The notes beneath the pieces are model-generated. The model was not told where the DNA came from and ran no database searches. It saw only the letters and a list, made by a program, of their open reading frames with translations. A program made the translations under genes and the position numbers. A stretch of 64,000 nt of DNA from Chitinophaga polysaccharea (GTDB taxonomy: Bacteria > Bacteroidota > Bacteroidia > Chitinophagales > Chitinophagaceae): the NCBI RefSeq assembly GCF_902150045.1, contig NZ_CABFVU010000002.1, positions 1,396,486 to 1,460,485 of the forward strand, given 5' to 3'. The first letter of the stretch is position 1. The number at the start of each line of letters is the position of its first letter. This document shows, piece after piece, positions 36,368-45,020 of this stretch.

Positions 36368-37088
36368 TGTAAAATGCAGTAGCCCGCTCAATGATCAGCG
36401 CTTCATTGGCAGTGTTGAAGTTCAGGAACGCCTGGTAACTGGTACTTTCATCGGCATACAGTTTTTTGTAAGAGGAAGAGGAGAGGAAAGGCGCATATTC
36501 ATTATTCTTCATCAGTATCATCAGCAAGGTAAGTATATCATGATCTTTATGATCCTTGTTATAGGTGCTGATGAGCAACGGGATCATTTCCCGGCCATTG
36601 ACTTCAATGATCGCCTTCTTATAATTAACGCCTACCCGGTTGCTCCGCTGGATGGAACTGCTGATGAGCGCTATGGCGGAATCGCGGTTAGCCGCCAGGA
36701 AGCGCGACTGGCGCTGACTCCAGCTGTATTCGCCGAAGGCATCCGGTAGTTGCGCAAAGATCTTTTTATGTTCATCCGGGACAGGAGGCATGGCATCACA
36801 GTTCTGGCTATACGATTCAGCATGGATCAGGTGATAGGTGAGCTTTTCCCGCATGGATAACGCCATATATTCCTTTTGGGGCAAAGCAACATTGTCGTTT
36901 TCATCTGATCCGGCTTTGGCCACCAGGGCCAGCACTTTTTCCAGTCCATCCGGTGGCCTGCTTATTTTCAGGCGGTATTCGTGATAAGCCTGGCTTTCCT
37001 TGCTGGGCTCCACCCATGTTCCATCTTCCTGGGAAAAACAAACGCTGTAGGCAAATACGGATAAAAGAACCGCTGCAATCTTCTTCAT
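36345..37088 (-). CDS. Secreted protein of unknown function
   Basis: The protein has 247 residues with signal peptide MKKIAAVLLSVFAYSVCFSQ. The mature part is mostly helical (LEKVLALVAKAGSDEND, REKLTYHLIHAESYSQNCDAMPP, then helices to the end) and has one cysteine around residue 97. I recognise no family. Its 3' end overlaps the start of the FGE-like gene by 23 bases, so the two are probably co-expressed. A perfect 14-bp inverted repeat sits 38 bases upstream of its start. Confidence 0.75.
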   Translation of the reverse strand: MKKIAAVLLSVFAYSVCFSQEDGTWVEPSKESQAYHEYRLKISRPPDGLEKVLALVAKAGSDENDNVALPQKEYMALSMREKLTYHLIHAESYSQNCDAMPPVPDEHKKIFAQLPDAFGEYSWSQRQSRFLAANRDSAIALISSSIQRSNRVGVNYKKAIIEVNGREMIPLLISTYNKDHKDHDILTLLMILMKNNEYAPFLSSSSYKKLYADESTSYQAFLNFNTANEALIIERATAFYNGLPKKG

Positions 37089-37125
37089 ACAATACTTTTG
37101 GAATTAAAACTTATGGAAAGATACA

Positions 37126-37154
37126 CGGATTTTGTCTGACTCAGACAAAATCCG
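37126..37154. promoter_or_regulatory. Perfect 14-bp palindrome between PAP2 and secreted-protein genes
   Basis: CGGATTTTGTCTGA at 37126-37139 and its exact complement at 37141-37154 flank a single base. The repeat begins three bases past the PAP2 stop and ends 38 bases before the next start on the same strand. No T-run follows, so an operator is as likely as a terminator. Confidence 0.55.
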
Positions 37155-37156
37155 CA

Positions 37157-37993
37157 TCACGGCGCCAGCCTCAGCTGCATAGCCTTTTTATGCTCCAGTT
37201 CCCGGTGATGCCGGAAAACGCTTTTTGTTACAAAATGGCCTAATGCCAGGCCTACCCATACATCGCTGCTCCAGTGCCGGTTCTCGTACAGGCGGGTGGC
37301 GCCGGTGAGACCGGCAATACCATAAGATACCCACGGCACCCAGGGATGATCTTTTCCATACAGCTCTGCAAAGGCGGTAGCTACGGTCATTACGGTGAGG
37401 CTATGACCTGAAGGAAAGGAGGTATGTTGTTTATCCTTACTGAAAGGAGCGTTAAAGCTGAACGGAGAATCATAATAGGTAGGGCGCCCTCTTCTTATAA
37501 TACTTTTCAGGGTGGCATAAATGGCGGTGGAGATGATCAGCGATTTAGCGGCCATCAGCCCGCCGTGCTCCAGGTTGCGGTCTTTTATAAGAACGCCCGC
37601 TACATACATGCCGGCTACAAGGTAGGGGGAATAGGCGTTGCCAAAGGGCTCTATCTGGTCGGTTACACTGGTAACAAAATTCGACTGATGACGCACAAAG
37701 AATTGCTTCGTACCATAATCCCCTGCCAGCAATACGCCTGTTACACCGGCTACTACGCCCAGCCGGATATAGTCCTTTTTCTGCCAGTGCGCAGGCCTTG
37801 CCACTGTGTATTTTAAATCCTGCCAGATGCTGCCCAGGTAAACGCCGTTTATGCGGTACCGTATCAGGGTATCGCCGGATTTGATATTTGTATGGTTGCT
37901 GTCTGCCTGAATAACGGGCAGGCTGCTGTCGGACTGCGCCTGTACGCGGAAAGAAAAAACAAACAGTAAAAGGAAAATAAGCCGGAATCCCAT
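37157..37993 (-). CDS. PAP2-superfamily membrane phosphatase
   Basis: The protein has 278 residues from the ATG at 37993, which gives a proper signal sequence (MGFRLIFLLLFVFSFRVQAQ); the longer frame uses GTG. The three PAP2 motifs are present: KSIIRRGRP, SFPSGHSLTVMT and RLYENRHWSSDVWVG. About four to five hydrophobic segments surround them. PAP2 enzymes dephosphorylate lipids such as undecaprenyl pyrophosphate or phosphatidylglycerol phosphate, at the outer face of the inner membrane or in the outer membrane. No pathway partner is adjacent. Confidence 0.92.
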   Translation of the reverse strand: MGFRLIFLLLFVFSFRVQAQSDSSLPVIQADSNHTNIKSGDTLIRYRINGVYLGSIWQDLKYTVARPAHWQKKDYIRLGVVAGVTGVLLAGDYGTKQFFVRHQSNFVTSVTDQIEPFGNAYSPYLVAGMYVAGVLIKDRNLEHGGLMAAKSLIISTAIYATLKSIIRRGRPTYYDSPFSFNAPFSKDKQHTSFPSGHSLTVMTVATAFAELYGKDHPWVPWVSYGIAGLTGATRLYENRHWSSDVWVGLALGHFVTKSVFRHHRELEHKKAMQLRLAP

Positions 37994-38087
37994 CAGTGAA
38001 TACTTTGCAGAGAGCACGAATGTAGTATTTTTTTAAAGAGGAGCAGCGCCGGAATTGTTTAACTTTAGGGCTATAATTATCAGTAGT

Positions 38088-38843
38088 ATGAAAAACTGTT
38101 TCTTCGCGCTTTTATTATTGCTTGCCACCGGCAATGCTATGGCACAGAGAGTTACGCCAGACGTGATCTCTACCTCCAAAGGCCCGCTTACCATCCAGCC
38201 CGTTAATCATGCGGATCTGGTGTTGTCAGTAGCCGGTAAAACCATTTATGTGGACCCCGCGGGTGGCGCTGAACCACATAAAGGCCTGGCGGCGCCGGAC
38301 ATCATCCTGGTAACGGATATTCATGGCGATCATTTCGACCCGGTTACTATCAATGCCCTGAAAAAGGCCCACACACTTATTATTGCGCCGGCAGTGGTAA
38401 CCGCCAAATTGGAAGGCATACCTGCTGCCCAGGTGATTACCCTGAAGAATGGTGAATCAAAAAAGGTGGAAGGAATTTCCATCAACGCCATCCCGATGTA
38501 CAATCTTCCTGAAAGCGCCACTGCCATGCATACCAAAGGCAGGGGTAACGGGTATGTGCTGAAAGCAGGCGGCAAATCCATTTATATCTCCGGCGATACC
38601 CAGGGCATTCCTGAAATGAGGGCGCTGAAAAATATTGACGTGGCTTTCGTGTGTATGAACCTGCCCTATACAATGGATGTAACAGAAGCGGCAGATGCTG
38701 TACTGGCCTTTGCGCCCAAGGTAGTATATCCTTATCATTACCGCGGTAAAGACGGGCTCAGTGATGTAAATAAGTTCAAAAGCCTGGTGGATGCAGGCAA
38801 CAAAGGAATTGATGTGAGGCTGCGCGATTGGTATGCGAAATAA
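38088..38843 (+). CDS. Secreted MBL-fold metal-dependent hydrolase
   Basis: The protein has 251 residues from the ATG at 38088 (an earlier TTG start would add eleven residues before the signal peptide MKNCFFALLLLLATGNAMAQ). The metallo-beta-lactamase fold shows NHADLVLSVAGKTIYVDP at the start, the metal motif TDIHGDHFD (His79, Asp81, His82), ISGDT with a metal-binding Asp further on, and YPYHY near the end. It is of the UlaG-like type that opens with a strand and IYVDP. Likely periplasmic; substrate not known. A TAACTTTA box about 20 bases before the start resembles the Bacteroidota -7 element. Confidence 0.88.
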   Translation: MKNCFFALLLLLATGNAMAQRVTPDVISTSKGPLTIQPVNHADLVLSVAGKTIYVDPAGGAEPHKGLAAPDIILVTDIHGDHFDPVTINALKKAHTLIIAPAVVTAKLEGIPAAQVITLKNGESKKVEGISINAIPMYNLPESATAMHTKGRGNGYVLKAGGKSIYISGDTQGIPEMRALKNIDVAFVCMNLPYTMDVTEAADAVLAFAPKVVYPYHYRGKDGLSDVNKFKSLVDAGNKGIDVRLRDWYAK

Positions 38844-38912
38844 TTGGAACTATCGTTTATGTACCTACGAAAAGCATAACTACAGGATATTTGTATAGTT
38901 TTGCGGCTCATT

Positions 38913-39629
38913 ATGCATTTATCTTTTTTCTTCGAAACAATTATCACACTGGCCGTTATTATCGCCATCGCCGTGCTGTGCGTGAAAAAGCGTAAGCTCA
39001 CTCCCGGCGGTGGCGTAATGGCGGCCGTTGTGGGCCTGCTGGTGGTAGCCGGTACCGGCTATGGTGGGTTATTATTGCTTGGCGCCTTTTTTATAATGGG
39101 CGTAGCTGCCACCTCTCACAAAAAACAGCTGAAAATATTACCCGGGCAAACCCACCCGGAGCAACGGAGCGCCGGCCAGGTGTTTGCCAATGGAGGAGTA
39201 GCCGCCATTATGGCTTTGCTGGCATTAATAAACCCCGACATCGACGATATGTACCAGATGATGCTGGCGGCCAGCCTGGCTGCGGCAACCGCAGATACGT
39301 TGTCGTCAGAATTGGGAATGGTGTACGGCCGTAACTTCTACAATATCCTCACCTTTGAAAAAGAAGCCAAAGGACTGGACGGCGTGGTTAGCCTGGAAGG
39401 CACCCTGCTGGGTGCAGCGGGAGCAGGTATCCTGGCACTGCTTTACGGTATCTGTTTTGGTATGGACGAAAGCGTATGGTTTGTAGCCATTGCAGGTATT
39501 GCGGGCAACCTGGTGGATTCCCTGCTGGGTGCTACGCTGGAGCGGAAACACATAATCGGCAATGATACAGTGAACTTTGGAAATACTTTGTTTGGCGCTA
39601 TTACGGCCATGCTGCTGTACCTGTTGTAA
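38913..39629 (+). CDS. DUF92 integral membrane protein
   Basis: The protein has 238 residues from the ATG at 38913. About six hydrophobic segments. The DUF92 signature is readable: LTPGGGVMAAVVGLLVV, AATADTLSSELG, LEGTLLGAAGAG, and GNLVDSLLGATLER followed by NDTVNFGNTLFG. Plant and cyanobacterial relatives (VTE6) are linked to phytyl-phosphate kinase activity and others to polyprenol metabolism; the role here is unknown. A TAGTTTTG box at 38896-38903 lies only nine bases before the start codon, so the mRNA leader would be very short. Confidence 0.92.
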   Translation: MHLSFFFETIITLAVIIAIAVLCVKKRKLTPGGGVMAAVVGLLVVAGTGYGGLLLLGAFFIMGVAATSHKKQLKILPGQTHPEQRSAGQVFANGGVAAIMALLALINPDIDDMYQMMLAASLAAATADTLSSELGMVYGRNFYNILTFEKEAKGLDGVVSLEGTLLGAAGAGILALLYGICFGMDESVWFVAIAGIAGNLVDSLLGATLERKHIIGNDTVNFGNTLFGAITAMLLYLL

Positions 39630-40071
39630 CAGATAAGTGTTCTTTACCGGGCGGCACTTATAGGAAGGACTCCTGCGTAATTGCAAAGTTAATTTCCCCG
39701 GATAAAAAATTTACTAAACCTTTTGCCGGTTTTATTGTTGTAATGGCTGGAAGGTACTCTTCAGGTTGCTATGAAGGTATCTTGCGTTGCTGTACGCAAA
39801 ACAGATTGGTAGCTCATATTCTATGGAAGAAAAGCAAGTATAACTATTATCCTGAAAGATCTGATGAAAAGGATGCTGTCGACCAAAAGCAGCATAGTGA
39901 CCTTCGTCCCCAATTAATACCCCCGAACGAAGATGGCGGTTTCAGGATGTCCGGACTGAAAAGACCTCAATAATGATATACTTCTTCATACTGAAAGAAT
40001 GTACAGCACTGGTTAGCAGCACCCGGTTACCGGGGTCATTTATTACTTACTGATATCTTAAAGGATTTCGT
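39630..40071. other. Intergenic region before the PorP gene
   Basis: There are 442 bases without a supportable gene. An open frame of 76 codons at 39743-39973 has no recognisable motif or start context, so I do not annotate it. A CCCGGTTACCGGG-type inverted repeat lies near 40023-40035. No promoter was assigned. Confidence 0.5.
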
Positions 40072-41091
40072 ATGAGCATGAACATGAGATCAAAGTTAAT
40101 GCTGTTGCTGATGTTTTCGGGGCTCCTGTATAAGCCGGTATTAACCCAGGCGCAGCAGAACTTACAGTTCAGCCAGTATGTTTTTAATATGCTGAGCGTG
40201 AACCCTGCCTATGCAGGTTACAAGGAAGACCTGTTTGCCAATGCCATTTACAGGAAACAATGGGTGAATTTCCCGGGTGGGCCTCAAACAGGTGGTGTAT
40301 CTTTAGACGGCTCCCTGAACGCTTCCAGGGATAACCGGGTAGGACTGGGCCTGCAGGTAATGTACGATAAGCTTGGCCCGCAGGACGCTACCTCTATTTA
40401 CGGGATGTACTCCTACCGTATACCGCTGAATGAAGACGGCGACAAACGTTTATGCCTGGGGGTGGGAGCGGGCGTTACCCAATACGCCATTGATGGCAAT
40501 GCCCTTGTATACCACGACGACAACGATCCTACCATTCCTATGGGCAGGGCATCTACCTGGATCCCCGATGCAAGGTTTGGCATCTATTACTTCACCCCTA
40601 AATTTTACGTGGGTGCCTCCGTAATGGACCTTTTTTCTCTTTACACGGATGCGTCCCGCTACTACTGGAAAGGATACCAGTATAAAACCATCCGTAAAAC
40701 ACAGCACCTCTATGTAAACGCCGGTATCATGTTCGACCTGTCTGAAACGGTAAAGTTCAAGCCATCTATCCTGGTAAAAGAAGACTTTAAAGGACCTACC
40801 AATGTGGATCTTACCGCGTTGTTCCTTATCGCCGACCGGCTTTGGGCGGGTGGCTCTTACCGCACCGGTGTGAAAATATGGAGCAAGCCGGCGCTGGATA
40901 AAGACCTTGAACAGCTGGACGCGGCCAGTATATTGGTACAGTTTAATATCACCAATCAATTCAGGTTAGGATACGCCTATGATCTTACAGTAAGCAAAAT
41001 GTCGTCTTTCCAGAGCGGATCACATGAACTATCCATCGGTTATTTATTCCCCGGTAAAAAAGCCAGGGTGATCAGTCCGAGATACTTCTAA
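40072..41091 (+). CDS. PorP/SprF-family type IX secretion-associated outer-membrane protein
   Basis: The protein has 339 residues with signal peptide (about 28 residues, ending LTQAQQ). The family start is clear: LQFSQYVFNMLSVNPAYAG, then KQWVNFPGGPQTGGVSLDG; the rest is a small beta-barrel ending HELSIGYLFPGKKARVISPRYF. PorP/SprF proteins serve the type IX secretion system or anchor its substrates in the outer membrane. The TPR/PD40 gene 27 bases downstream is the usual partner type, so an operon is likely. A Chitinophagaceae genome commonly holds many such pairs. Confidence 0.93.
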   Translation: MSMNMRSKLMLLLMFSGLLYKPVLTQAQQNLQFSQYVFNMLSVNPAYAGYKEDLFANAIYRKQWVNFPGGPQTGGVSLDGSLNASRDNRVGLGLQVMYDKLGPQDATSIYGMYSYRIPLNEDGDKRLCLGVGAGVTQYAIDGNALVYHDDNDPTIPMGRASTWIPDARFGIYYFTPKFYVGASVMDLFSLYTDASRYYWKGYQYKTIRKTQHLYVNAGIMFDLSETVKFKPSILVKEDFKGPTNVDLTALFLIADRLWAGGSYRTGVKIWSKPALDKDLEQLDAASILVQFNITNQFRLGYAYDLTVSKMSSFQSGSHELSIGYLFPGKKARVISPRYF

Positions 41092-41118
41092 AACAGGCTA
41101 TTCATTTAAACAGACGCT

Positions 41119-42726
41119 ATGAAAAAATATGCTGGTATAATACTGCTTACTTTCTCCATACAGTTTTTACAGGCACAGGAACAATTATCGCTGGATAAGC
41201 AGGCGGCTGTTTATTACGATAAATACGACTATGCGAAAGCGGCATCCCTGTATGAAAGGATTGCCGCAAAGAAAAAGGATAAAACCAGCACCCTGGTGCT
41301 GGAACGACTGGCCGATTCCTACCGGCATATGAATGAATATGAAGCCGCCGCCGGCTGGTATGCCAAACTGCTGACCCGTTCCGATGCCCCGGCCGATGCA
41401 GGGCTGTATTATGGTGATATGCTGAAAAGCACCGGTAAATACGCCGAAGCAAAAGCCGCTTACACACAGTATGCACAAACAGGTAACCAGGAACGGGTGA
41501 AAAACCGCATTGCCGGATGCGACGTCGCACAGGAATGGATACAGTCGCCCACACCGGTGGCCATCCGTAATGTGGAAAGGCTCAACACTGTCGGGTCCGA
41601 CTGGGGCGCCACCGGCTACCCCGGCGGCATTGTGTTTGTATCGGATTCATTGTACCGTAACCAGCTGCAGAATGGCAGCCATTTCAACAGGAATGTATAT
41701 GGCCGTACCCGTGCCGATTACCAGGGCCTTTATATAGGCGATACAGCCAATTACGGGAATGTATATATCAATGATTTCTCGCCGGCGTTTAACTGGTCGA
41801 AATACCATGTAGGGCCGGCTGTTTTTGATAAAGATTACCGCACTGCTTATGTAACCATGACAAACGCCGACCGCCGTATTCCTGCCGTAAAGGAAAATAA
41901 GGTGAAGTATGGCTACCGCCGCCTGGAATTATTTTCCTCGGTTAAAGATGCAAACGGCAAATGGGGAGAACTGATCCCCTTTCCCTATAACAAACCTGAT
42001 GAATATTCTGTAGGCCATGCCGCACTCAGTAAGGATGGCAACACGCTTTATTTTGCAGCTGATATGCCCGGCGGACAAGGAGCTACGGATATCTGGTACA
42101 GCGAAAAACAGGGAGATGGGAAATGGGGAGCGCCGGTCAACTGCGGACCCGGCATCAATACACCTGAAGCAGAAGAATTTCCCACTATAGCGCCCGATGG
42201 CAGCCTGTACTTTTCCAGTAAAGGGTGGCCGGGCATGGGTGGTTTGGATATCTTCCACAGCTCCGGTAGTAAAGCACAGTGGAGCGCACCGGAAAATCTC
42301 CGTTACCCGACCAATTCCCCCGGCGATGATTTTTATTTTGTAGCCGAAGCTAACGGGAACACTTACTTTGCTTCCAACCGGACCGGCGGCAAAGGAAGTG
42401 ATGATATCTATAGTATTACCACGCCTCCCGTATATACGTATACGCTTAACCAGGTACCCCCCGGCCTGGTGATCCCCTTCACAGGTACAGTTTGTGCGCC
42501 ATTGGCCGAAGCGTGTATTTATATTTATAACAAACAACGGCAAATTGGCTGGTGCTTTATCGGGCAGCCCGGCCGTGAAATCACGCTCACACTGGAAAAA
42601 GATACCGACTATGAGATCCGTATCCACTATCCCGGTGGCCGGCGCATGGAAACCATTCCATTCACTACACGTGGCATGAAGGAAGGGGAGATATTGAAGA
42701 AAGATATTTGCCCGGTACAACAGTAA
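41119..42726 (+). CDS. TPR/PD40 protein, PorE-like without OmpA domain
   Basis: The protein has 535 residues with signal peptide MKKYAGIILLTFSIQFLQA. Order: TPR region (about 20-140, YDKYDYAKAASLYERIA and GKYAEAKAAYTQYA), then PD40 beta-propeller strands (about 285-430, ALSKDGNTLYFAADMPGG, TIAPDGSLYFSSKG, FASNRTGGKGSDDIYSI), then a short carboxypeptidase-regulatory-like domain (about 440-520). The PorE-type family normally continues into an OmpA peptidoglycan-binding domain; here the gene stops before it with no frameshift visible. It is probably secreted to the periplasm and works with the PorP protein encoded just upstream, but cannot anchor to peptidoglycan in the usual way. Confidence 0.88.
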   Translation: MKKYAGIILLTFSIQFLQAQEQLSLDKQAAVYYDKYDYAKAASLYERIAAKKKDKTSTLVLERLADSYRHMNEYEAAAGWYAKLLTRSDAPADAGLYYGDMLKSTGKYAEAKAAYTQYAQTGNQERVKNRIAGCDVAQEWIQSPTPVAIRNVERLNTVGSDWGATGYPGGIVFVSDSLYRNQLQNGSHFNRNVYGRTRADYQGLYIGDTANYGNVYINDFSPAFNWSKYHVGPAVFDKDYRTAYVTMTNADRRIPAVKENKVKYGYRRLELFSSVKDANGKWGELIPFPYNKPDEYSVGHAALSKDGNTLYFAADMPGGQGATDIWYSEKQGDGKWGAPVNCGPGINTPEAEEFPTIAPDGSLYFSSKGWPGMGGLDIFHSSGSKAQWSAPENLRYPTNSPGDDFYFVAEANGNTYFASNRTGGKGSDDIYSITTPPVYTYTLNQVPPGLVIPFTGTVCAPLAEACIYIYNKQRQIGWCFIGQPGREITLTLEKDTDYEIRIHYPGGRRMETIPFTTRGMKEGEILKKDICPVQQ

Positions 42727-42763
42727 TTATTTACGGGAGATGTAAGTGCGGCAGGATTATTTC

Positions 42764-42794
42764 TTTGAAGCATTCCTGCGCGGGGCTATCTTTG
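42764..42794 (+). promoter_or_regulatory. Bacteroidota-type promoter of the Crp/Fnr gene
   Basis: TTTG at 42764-42767, 19 bases, then TATCTTTG at 42787-42794, an exact fit to the Bacteroidota primary-sigma consensus (TTTG-N19-TAnnTTTG). The gene's ATG is at 42799, about where transcription should start, so the mRNA is probably leaderless. Confidence 0.7.
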
Positions 42795-42798
42795 AAAA

Positions 42799-43377
42799 AT
42801 GAACCTGCTGATCAACAGTATCCTTCAACATGTATCGCTGAGCGAAGCGGATATGAAACGTATTCCCGGTTATTTTGAGCCTGTGCGTACCCGGCGCCGG
42901 CAATTCCTGTTGCGGGAAGGCGATGTTTGCCGGCACGAGTTTTTTGTATTGAAAGGTTGTTGCCGTCAATACGAAAGAGACGCTGCCGGCAGGGAAAATG
43001 TATTACAGTTCAGTGTAGAAGGCTGGTGGGTCACTGATCTCGACAGCCTGCTTACCGGGGCTCCCTCCCTGTTTAATATTGACGTGCTGGAAGGGGGCGA
43101 GGTACTGCGTATCAACCGGCAGCAGCTGGAACAATTGTTTGACGATATACCCGCAGTGGAGCGTTATTACCGCATTATTTCCCAGCGTGGCTATGTCTCC
43201 CTGCAGCGCCGTATCCTGTCGCTGCAAAAGCCGGCCATAGAACGGTACCGCAGTTTTGTAAGCCGGTACCCTTTCCTGGAAACACGCCTGCCCCAGCACC
43301 AGGTGGCGGCGTACCTGGGTATTACCCCTGAATCATTGAGCCGTTTACGGCATAAGATCGCAAAGGAATCGTTATAA
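42799..43377 (+). CDS. Crp/Fnr-family transcriptional regulator
   Basis: The protein has 192 residues. N-terminal cyclic-nucleotide-binding-like beta-roll (about 10-120; the Bacteroidota pattern KQFLLREGDVC...FVLKGCCRQY). C-terminal winged-helix DNA-binding region with an HTH at LPQHQVAAYLGITPESLSRLR (about 165-186). The Arg needed for cAMP binding is not obvious, as is usual for this subfamily. The start codon lies right after an exact promoter match. The gene next to it encodes an Old Yellow Enzyme on the same strand 70 bases away, so it may be a target, but this is not shown. Confidence 0.9.
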   Translation: MNLLINSILQHVSLSEADMKRIPGYFEPVRTRRRQFLLREGDVCRHEFFVLKGCCRQYERDAAGRENVLQFSVEGWWVTDLDSLLTGAPSLFNIDVLEGGEVLRINRQQLEQLFDDIPAVERYYRIISQRGYVSLQRRILSLQKPAIERYRSFVSRYPFLETRLPQHQVAAYLGITPESLSRLRHKIAKESL

Positions 43378-43447
43378 CCACGATTTCTTATCATTTATCA
43401 TTTTTCAAAGGTGAGGAAGTGCACAACTTTGCCCTAAAGTTTTATAT

Positions 43448-44524
43448 ATGAGCACACATCCGGTATTGGCGCCGCTTACGCTGGCGCAGCAAACCATTAA
43501 GAACAGGATTGTATTGGCGCCTATGAGTCGCGCCAGCGCTACATTGCAGGGTATTCCCACAGCGGCTATGCACGATTACTATGAACGCTTTGCTGCCGGT
43601 GGCTTTGGGATCATTATCACGGAGGGACTATATACAGATACAGTAGCCAGCCAGGCATATCCGCATCAGCCGGGATTAGCCACTCCCCAACAGGTGGCAG
43701 GCTGGCGGGAGCTGGCAGGGAAAATAAAGGCGCACGGCAGTTTATTTATCGCGCAACTGATGCATGCCGGCGCCCTATCACAGCATTTACAGCATACGCT
43801 GGCGCCTTCTGCAGTAATACCATTGGGCCGTAAGCTGCGCTCCTACGGCGGTGGCGATGGCCCTTTCCCGGTGCCTGCCGCTATGACGCATGCTGATATT
43901 GCCACCGCTGTGAAAGGATATGCCGCAGCGGCTGTTAACGCGGTAGCTGCCGGTTTTCACGGGATAGAGGTACATGCCGCCAATGGGTACCTGCCCGACC
44001 AGTTTTTAACGGCATACACCAACCTGCGGCAGGATGAATACGGTGGATCTGTAGCCAACCGTTTCCGTATCATCGCTGAAATTATTACTGCCATCAGGCA
44101 GGTGGTGCCTCCGCAGTTTATTATCGGGCTGCGCTTGTCGGAAGGCAAAGTGAATAACTTCAGCTATCGCTGGCCGGATGGCGCCGTTACTGCAACTGCC
44201 TTGCTGGAAGAAGTGAAAAAAACGGCGCCGGATTATGTGCATATTTCAGGAGAAGGCAGCACCTGGGAAAAGCTGGGCGCCTATGCGCACGGGGAAACGC
44301 TTACGGGAATGGCTAAACGTATAGTACAGGTGCCGGTAATTGCCAACGGCGGCATGGAAGAGCTGGCCGTGGCCGGAAGGGCATTATCGGAAGGGCATGC
44401 TGATCTTATTTCCCTTGGAAAGGCGGCACTCGCCAACCCCGACTGGCCAGCACGTGTAGCGGCAGGGACGCCGTTCATTGCTTTTGAGCGCGCCATGGCA
44501 GAACCTTTCCCGCCGGTACAATGA
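43448..44524 (+). CDS. Old Yellow Enzyme-type alkene reductase
   Basis: The protein has 358 residues with no signal peptide and is cytoplasmic. A TIM-barrel flavoprotein of the NADH:flavin oxidoreductase family: NRIVLAPMSRA at the start, IAQLMHAGALS, the substrate-binding His176 and Asn179 in GIEVHAANGYLPDQFLT, DEYGGSVANRFR, and VIANGGM for FMN phosphate. Known role: NAD(P)H-dependent reduction of activated carbon-carbon double bonds, often in stress or detoxification. CAACTTTGCCC just before the start resembles the -7 box. The position after the Crp/Fnr gene suggests shared control. Confidence 0.93.
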   Translation: MSTHPVLAPLTLAQQTIKNRIVLAPMSRASATLQGIPTAAMHDYYERFAAGGFGIIITEGLYTDTVASQAYPHQPGLATPQQVAGWRELAGKIKAHGSLFIAQLMHAGALSQHLQHTLAPSAVIPLGRKLRSYGGGDGPFPVPAAMTHADIATAVKGYAAAAVNAVAAGFHGIEVHAANGYLPDQFLTAYTNLRQDEYGGSVANRFRIIAEIITAIRQVVPPQFIIGLRLSEGKVNNFSYRWPDGAVTATALLEEVKKTAPDYVHISGEGSTWEKLGAYAHGETLTGMAKRIVQVPVIANGGMEELAVAGRALSEGHADLISLGKAALANPDWPARVAAGTPFIAFERAMAEPFPPVQ

Positions 44525-44542
44525 TAGGTTCTTTCGTGGAAA

Positions 44543-44650
44543 GGGTAAATTCCCGGTGCATTAACAGGTGCTTCCCCTGGCCGGGTAATTTCCCCGTACA
44601 TTGATCAGGTTGCCCGGGACCTGGTAAATTTCCCCGGCAGGGGAAATTTT
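44543..44650. repeat. Short tandem repeats ending in a hairpin
   Basis: Three imperfect copies of a unit beginning GGTAAATTCCCCGG-like start at 44543, 44583 and 44622, about 40 bases apart. The last copy forms a hairpin AAATTTCCCC / GGGGAAATTT (44626-44649). It lies between convergent genes and probably works as a two-way terminator; the repeats themselves are unexplained. Confidence 0.55.
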
Positions 44651-44671
44651 AACCACAAAAGAGGCGATAGG

Positions 44672-44941
44672 TTATTCGCCGTTGTTCAGCATTTCCATTT
44701 CGAGGAGCTTGCTGCCTCCGGCAAAGTCTGCAGCGGCATCCGGGCACAATACCATGCCCAGGGAGTTCATCATCTTCTGGGCTACGAGATCTATATCTTC
44801 TGTAGTGGTAGCCAAAAATGGCGCCTGGCTTTTCAACCGCTGGATCAGGGCGTTTTTCTGGGCAACAGAAATATCTACCAGCTTATTAATTCTTTCTACA
44901 GCAGCTTTGTATAATTCGTCGTAATAAAAAAGCATGTTCAT
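44672..44941 (-). CDS. Small protein of unknown function
   Basis: The protein has 89 residues with no signal peptide or membrane helix, predicted helical (LYKAAVERINKLVDISVAQKNALIQRLKSQ). A single cysteine lies around residue 68. Nothing recognised. A TACATTTG element upstream of the start resembles a Bacteroidota -7 box, supporting expression. It is convergent with the OYE gene and on the same strand as the LysR-type gene, which ends 80 bases upstream. Confidence 0.65.
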   Translation of the reverse strand: MNMLFYYDELYKAAVERINKLVDISVAQKNALIQRLKSQAPFLATTTEDIDLVAQKMMNSLGMVLCPDAAADFAGGSKLLEMEMLNNGE

Positions 44942-45020
44942 GTCAGCAGGTTATTTTGTATGGCTCAAATGTAGCCCTTAGCTTATAATCCTGGCTATAT
45001 GAAAATATTATGACCTATAA

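Noticed and set aside
39743..39973. 76-codon open frame in the gap before the PorP gene
   Set aside because: No recognisable sequence, no start context, composition like non-coding DNA.
44543..44650. CRISPR-like array
   Set aside because: Only three imperfect 40-base units without distinct spacers and no cas genes.
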